Positions 5,771 to 8,330 of a stretch of 8,330 bases of DNA are shown piece after piece. Both the position numbers and the translations under genes were made by a program. Each line of letters begins with the position of its first letter. Position 1 is the first letter of the stretch. Below the pieces are notes generated by a model. That model saw only the letters and a list, made by a program, of their open reading frames with translations, was not told where the DNA came from and searched no databases. This DNA is from an uncultured Coriobacteriaceae bacterium (GTDB lineage Bacteria > Actinomycetota > Coriobacteriia > Coriobacteriales > Eggerthellaceae), in contig URRZ01000084.1 of assembly GCA_900550385.1 (NCBI GenBank), forward strand, positions 1 to 8,330, written 5' to 3'.

Positions 5771-7144
5771 TTATTTCACCTTCCAAATGGCGCCGACGAA
5801 GACGGCGAGCGACAGGGCGGCGGAAAGGCCGAACGCCACTTGGTAGCCCAGCGCTGCCGGCTCGCCCGTCGCGGCGGTGCCCAGCATCGCGATGGCGAAC
5901 ACCATCAGTGCGGTGCCGAACGAGGCGCACGCCTGGCGGATGCACGCGAAGAACGCGCTGCCGTCCATCATGATCTGGTGCGGCAGCTGCGACATGCCCC
6001 ACGAGTTCAACGGCCCGATAAGCGAGCTCACGCCGATGCCGCGCAGCGTCTGCATGAGCGTGACCAGCCACAACGGCGTCGTCTCGTCGATGAGAGCCAT
6101 CGAGGCGGAGCCGACGAACAGGATGGCGCCTGCGGCGATGGTCACCGGGCGCGGCCCGATCTTGTCGGCCAGGATGCCCGCCAACGGGTTGAACACGATC
6201 GCCAGGATGGTGGCGGGGATGAACACGATGCCCGCTTCCAAAGCCGTGCCGCCGCAGAGCCCCTGCACGTACAACGGCACGATCAGCGTGATGCCCATGA
6301 ACGAGCCGAACAGGCAGTTCTGGATGATGAAGCTGGCGCGGAACCGCGCTGAGCGGAAGATGCCCATGTTGATGAGCGGATGCTCGATGCGCTTCTGCCG
6401 CACGGCGAACACCACCAGGAACACCGCGCCCACGACGAGCGACGCGATGACCAGCGGATCGGCGAACCCGACGCTGGACGCATTGGAGAACCCCAGCAAA
6501 AGCCCGCCCAAACCGCAGGTGGAAAGCGCGAACGACGGCACATCGAGAACCGCCGGGCGATCCGACGCCTTCTCGCGCTCCACCAGCAGCACCGTCAGCA
6601 CGAACAGGATGGCCAGCGCGATCATCAGCAGCGCGAAGAAGCTGCGCCACCCCCACGAATCGACCAGCGCCCCGCCGATGGTGGGGCCGATGTTGGGCGC
6701 GAAGCCCATCGCGATGCCCGAGATGCCCATGGCGGTGCCGTTCTGCCCTTTGGGGAAGCGCAGCATGGCGATGGACTGGATCAGCGGCAGTGTGATGCCC
6801 GCCGCGAACGCCTGCATCACGCGCGCAGCTACCAGCACGGGGAAATTCGGCGCGAAGAACGCCACGACGCAGCCCGCGAAGAACACCGTCAGCACCAGGA
6901 ACAGCAGGTTGCGGGTGGAGAACTTCAAGGAGAGGAACGTGACCAGCGGCACCGTGACGCCCAGCACCAGCATGTAGATGGTGGTGAGCCACTGCCCCAC
7001 GCTGGCGTCGATGCCGAAATCCGCCTCGACGCCGCCCAGCATGGCGTTCATGACGGTCTGCGTGAGCGAGCCGAACGCGCACGCGAACACCACGATGGCG
7101 AACAGCGCGTACACCTGGCCTCGCTCGGATTTGATCAAACCCAT
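5771..7144 (-). CDS. MFS transporter, DHA2 (EmrB/QacA-type) drug:proton antiporter
   Basis: The 457-residue protein is almost entirely hydrophobic, with about 13-14 predicted membrane helices, as in the 14-helix DHA2 exporters. Early features are the first helix (about 9-30), then ASVGQWLTTIYMLVLGV (47-63, the family pattern of helix 2), then RVMQAFAAGITLP (108-120, helix 4), and motif C, MGFAPNIGPTIGG (146-158), the antiporter signature in helix 5. A cytoplasmic loop near 207-214 (LLVEREKA) and the central helices follow, and the protein ends with VGAIWKVK. The start is set at 7144, where AAGGAGG lies 5 nt upstream and the typical soluble leader MGLIKSERGQ begins; a longer reading frame from 7252 would add 36 polar, Arg- and Cys-rich residues unlike any transporter start. 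Substrate is not predictable. It lies upstream of, and in the same direction as, the ABC-F gene, but the repeat and hairpin in between argue for separate transcripts. No regulator gene is adjacent. Confidence 0.92.
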   Translation of the reverse strand: MGLIKSERGQVYALFAIVVFACAFGSLTQTVMNAMLGGVEADFGIDASVGQWLTTIYMLVLGVTVPLVTFLSLKFSTRNLLFLVLTVFFAGCVVAFFAPNFPVLVAARVMQAFAAGITLPLIQSIAMLRFPKGQNGTAMGISGIAMGFAPNIGPTIGGALVDSWGWRSFFALLMIALAILFVLTVLLVEREKASDRPAVLDVPSFALSTCGLGGLLLGFSNASSVGFADPLVIASLVVGAVFLVVFAVRQKRIEHPLINMGIFRSARFRASFIIQNCLFGSFMGITLIVPLYVQGLCGGTALEAGIVFIPATILAIVFNPLAGILADKIGPRPVTIAAGAILFVGSASMALIDETTPLWLVTLMQTLRGIGVSSLIGPLNSWGMSQLPHQIMMDGSAFFACIRQACASFGTALMVFAIAMLGTAATGEPAALGYQVAFGLSAALSLAVFVGAIWKVK

Positions 7145-7294
7145 CGCATCCTCCTTGCGGCTTCTCGCGAACGCGCCGCCCTTCGCGCGCGCCCTCGTTT
7201 CGCATGCCCTCGCGCAGCCCCCGCTGCACGATGCCGCTCGGCGGATTTCCATGACCCGCGCAAGCCGTCGGCAGCCTTCTGCGCAGGTTCGAGA

Positions 7295-7300
7295 AGTATA
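7295..7300 (-). promoter_or_regulatory. Possible -10 box for the MFS gene
   Basis: TATACT on the minus strand (7300-7295) is a good -10 match in otherwise GC-rich sequence. At 17-bp spacing the -35 position reads CTGCGG, which is poor. A TTGACG on the same strand (7337-7332) is 31 bp away, too far to pair with it. If used, transcription would start near 7288, leaving a leader of about 144 nt before the ATG at 7144. A weak -35 fits a promoter that needs an activator, but that is speculation. Confidence 0.35.
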
Positions 7301-7349
7301 GCGCGGAATGGACGCGGCCGCAGCCCAGTCACGTCAACTTATGGCTCAA

Positions 7350-7363
7350 AGCGAACGTTCGCT
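7350..7363. promoter_or_regulatory. Perfect 14-bp palindrome AGCGAACGTTCGCT, possible operator
   Basis: AGCGAACGTTCGCT is fully self-complementary and lies about 50 bp upstream of the possible MFS -10 box. Perfect palindromes of this length are typical of binding sites for dimeric repressors such as TetR- or MarR-type proteins, which often control MFS exporters, but no such regulator is encoded in the window. It could also be part of the neighbouring hairpin element. Confidence 0.3.
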
Positions 7364-7376
7364 CGACAACGACGAG

Positions 7377-7431
7377 TTCGCGGAGGTTTTGGGAGAAAGC
7401 GGCCCCCGCTTTCGGCCCAAACCTCCGCGAA
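7377..7431. terminator. Large two-part hairpin downstream of pth
   Basis: The outer stem pairs 7377-7393 with 7416-7431 (16 base pairs and one bulged base). The inner stem pairs GAAAGCGG (7395-7402) with CCGCTTTC (7406-7413) around a CCC loop; A7394 and GG at 7414-7415 form a small internal bulge. This 55-nt structure begins 53 nt beyond the pth stop codon on the minus strand. There is no T-tract after it, so it is not a canonical intrinsic terminator, but a role in 3'-end formation or stability of the pth transcript is plausible. It could equally be a dispersed palindromic repeat. Confidence 0.6.
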
Positions 7432-7483
7432 GATGCGCAAGGCCCCGCCCGGCGCACAGCGTCACCGATGCGGCGCCTTGCCT

Positions 7484-8041
7484 CTAGTTGAACTTCTGCT
7501 GGGTCTTCTCCAGGCCGTGCTCGATGAGGTAGAGCGTCGCCTGGCGCGCCAAGTCGCACGCTTGCTGGAAGTCCTCGGCCGCCTCCTTCTTGGGAAGCGA
7601 CAGCACGTAGTCGGCCACGGGCATGCGCCCCGGCGGGCGGCCGATGCCGCAGCGCACGCGGAACCAATCGCGCGTGCCCAGCTTGTCGCAGATGGAGCGC
7701 AGGCCGTTGTGCCCGGCGTGCCCGCCGCCGAACTTGACGCGGATGGTGCCCGGGTCGATGTCCAGCTCGTCGTGGATAACCACCAGATGGTCGGGGTCGA
7801 TGCCGTAGGCGTTGCACAGCTGCTTCACCGGCCCGCCCGAGGTGTTCATGTAGCTTTGCGGCTTGGCCAACACCACGTCGATGTCGTGGTAGGCGCCCTT
7901 TGCCGTCAGCGCGCCGCACTCGGTTTTCCAATAGCGGGCGCCCACATCCTCGCCGATGAGGTCGACGGTGTCAAACCCGGCGTTATGCCGCGTGTGCGCG
8001 TACTCCTCCCCCGGATTCCCCAGGCCCACTATCAGGTACAT
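7484..8041 (-). CDS. pth: Peptidyl-tRNA hydrolase (Pth)
   Basis: This 185-residue cytosolic enzyme cuts the ester bond of peptidyl-tRNAs that drop off the ribosome, freeing tRNA for reuse; it is essential in most bacteria. All family landmarks are present: VGLGNPG with N9, RHNAGF with the catalytic H19, KPQSYMNTSG with N66, HDELD with D91, and GGGHAGHNGLRS with N112. Length is usual for the family (about 185-200). The start at 8041 is the only sensible one, since MYLIVGLGNPG begins the fold, and AGAGG stands 5 nt upstream. It is followed by a large hairpin rather than another gene. The upstream leader is made of short tandem palindromic repeats. In many bacteria pth follows the ribosomal protein L25 gene (rplY/ctc); if so here, that gene is beyond the right edge. 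Confidence 0.98.
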   Translation of the reverse strand: MYLIVGLGNPGEEYAHTRHNAGFDTVDLIGEDVGARYWKTECGALTAKGAYHDIDVVLAKPQSYMNTSGGPVKQLCNAYGIDPDHLVVIHDELDIDPGTIRVKFGGGHAGHNGLRSICDKLGTRDWFRVRCGIGRPPGRMPVADYVLSLPKKEAAEDFQQACDLARQATLYLIEHGLEKTQQKFN

Positions 8042-8056
8042 GCTTTCCTCTCACTC

Positions 8057-8194
8057 CCAGGTCGTTGCAACGGCGGCTTCCGCTCTCCAGGCCATTCGCA
8101 ACGACAGCTTCTTTGTGCCCCCGGATCGTTCGTAACGACAGCTTCTTTGTGCCCCCAGGTCGTTCGTAACGACAGCGAGACGCCCCCTCGTGCC
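8057..8194. repeat. Tandem array of about four 34-bp palindromic units upstream of pth
   Basis: Units start at 8057, 8087, 8121 and 8155, each opening with CCAGG or CCGGA. The two central units (8087-8120 and 8121-8154) are both 34 bp and differ at 5 positions. The first (30 bp) and last units share mainly the first 20 or so bases. Each unit contains a small inverted repeat of the form GTCGTT-CGT-AACGAC, perfect in the last unit (8160-8174) and decayed in the others, followed by CAGCTTCTTTGTGCCCC in the central units. There are no unique spacers, so it is not a CRISPR array. The array occupies the whole immediate upstream region of pth. Confidence 0.7.
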
Positions 8195-8206
8195 GGAGAT
8201 TCACGG

Positions 8207-8251
8207 GATCGCATGGGCGAAGCGTACTTCGGTACGCGAGCCCATGGGATC
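8207..8251. repeat. Interrupted hairpin with a C(TTCG)G tetraloop
   Basis: GCGTAC (8222-8227) pairs with GTACGC (8232-8237) around TTCG, giving the especially stable C-UUCG-G tetraloop in RNA read on the plus strand. After a small GAA/GA internal loop, CATGGGC (8212-8218) pairs with GCCCATG (8240-8246), and GATC (8207-8210) can pair with GATC (8248-8251) across a G-G mismatch. It lies next to the tandem repeat array. No T-tract follows on either strand. Confidence 0.6.
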
Positions 8252-8292
8252 GCGCGAAGATCCGGTGCCAGAGGAAGCCGCAGCGGCAGCTA

Positions 8293-8320
8293 GTTTCGAC
8301 GTTCGTCAGAACGTCGAAAC
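8293..8320. repeat. Perfect 12-bp inverted repeat hairpin
   Basis: GTTTCGACGTTC (8293-8304) and GAACGTCGAAAC (8309-8320) are perfectly complementary around the 4-nt loop GTCA. CTAG occurs just outside on both sides (8290-8293 and 8323-8326). No T-tract follows on either strand, so a classical intrinsic terminator is not supported. It may mark the 3' end of a gene beyond the right edge or be a dispersed palindromic repeat. Confidence 0.6.
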
Positions 8321-8330
8321 GGCTAGTTCC

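Larger units (their letters stand above)
7145..7483. other. Intergenic region between pth and the MFS gene
   Basis: This 339-bp stretch contains no convincing gene. From right to left (direction of transcription of both neighbours) it holds the large hairpin at 7377-7431, a 14-bp perfect palindrome at 7350-7363, a possible -10 box at 7300-7295 and a long leader (about 145 nt) before the MFS ribosome-binding site. A 48-codon plus-strand reading frame (7341-7487) crosses the hairpin and lacks a ribosome-binding site. The leader 7145-7290 is GC-rich and I see no riboswitch-like conserved core in it. Confidence 0.5.

Noticed and set aside
7350..7363. LexA/SOS box
   Set aside because: The GAAC and GTTC half-sites abut with no gap, whereas Gram-positive SOS boxes need about four bases between the half-sites.
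7341..7487. Small plus-strand ORF of 48 codons (begins MAQSERSLDNDEFAEVLGES)
   Set aside because: The first residues look protein-like, but there is no purine-rich ribosome-binding site before the ATG, the frame runs through both arms of the large hairpin, becomes Arg/Pro-rich, and ends overlapping the pth stop codon. Ribosome profiling or conservation would be needed to revive it.
5771..7583. A resistance operon of pth, MFS and ABC-F genes
   Set aside because: All three are on the minus strand, but large spacers with hairpins and repeats, and separate possible promoters, lie between them, so a single transcript is not supported.
8057..8194. CRISPR array
   Set aside because: The units follow each other with no unique spacers, are imperfect, and no cas gene is present; this is a tandem palindromic repeat.
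6380..8293. Plus-strand open frame of 637 codons opposite the MFS gene and pth
   Set aside because: It is a shadow frame: it lies antisense to two clear genes, its translation is His/Arg/Gln/Ala-rich low-complexity text without any family motif, and long stop-free antisense frames are normal in high-GC DNA.
8293..8320. Rho-independent terminator
   Set aside because: The stem is perfect, but neither strand has a T-tract after it, so only a hairpin or repeat is claimed.

Overview
This window has two compositionally different parts that meet inside one open reading frame at about 1812-1835. The left part (1 to about 1820) is moderate-GC DNA with mixed codon use (ATT, CTT, TTT and AAA are common). 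It holds the end of a minus-strand dipeptide/oligopeptide ABC transporter operon: a C-terminal fragment of a DppB-type permease, a complete DppC-type permease, and an ATPase (DppD-type) that runs off the left edge. Its source cannot be named from sequence; a gut-type anaerobe such as a member of the Bacillota is plausible. The right part (about 1820 to 8330) is high-GC with strong G/C third-position bias. Its gene content and repeat style suggest a high-GC anaerobic actinobacterium, perhaps Eggerthellaceae/Coriobacteriia; that assignment is a judgement from style, not a database match.

Right-part layout: an EamA/DMT membrane transporter (minus) whose last segment is replaced by the DppB C-terminus; a divergent ferredoxin-domain iron-sulfur protein (plus, 2806-3576); a short convergent intergenic region with strong hairpins; a duplicated-ATPase ABC-F protein (minus, 3664-5562); an intergenic region with a terminator-like leader hairpin and a REP-like inverted repeat; a DHA2-type MFS drug/proton antiporter (minus, 5771-7144); a large hairpin and a possible operator; and peptidyl-tRNA hydrolase pth (minus, 7484-8041), preceded by an array of about 34-bp palindromic tandem repeats and two further hairpins that fill the sequence to the right edge.

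No single pathway joins the genes. Pth and ABC-F proteins both act on translation (recycling of peptidyl-tRNA; relief of ribosome stalling or antibiotic protection), and the MFS exporter beside the ABC-F gene makes a drug-resilience neighbourhood possible but unproven. The oligopeptide operon belongs to a different context and should not be read as a neighbour of the other genes until the junction is confirmed.

The main points for a second look are the chimeric junction, a 93-bp (31-codon) palindromic element carried in frame inside the ABC-F gene, the candidate attenuator in the ABC-F leader, and the several families of intergenic palindromic repeats. I see no tRNA, rRNA, CRISPR array or transposase gene.
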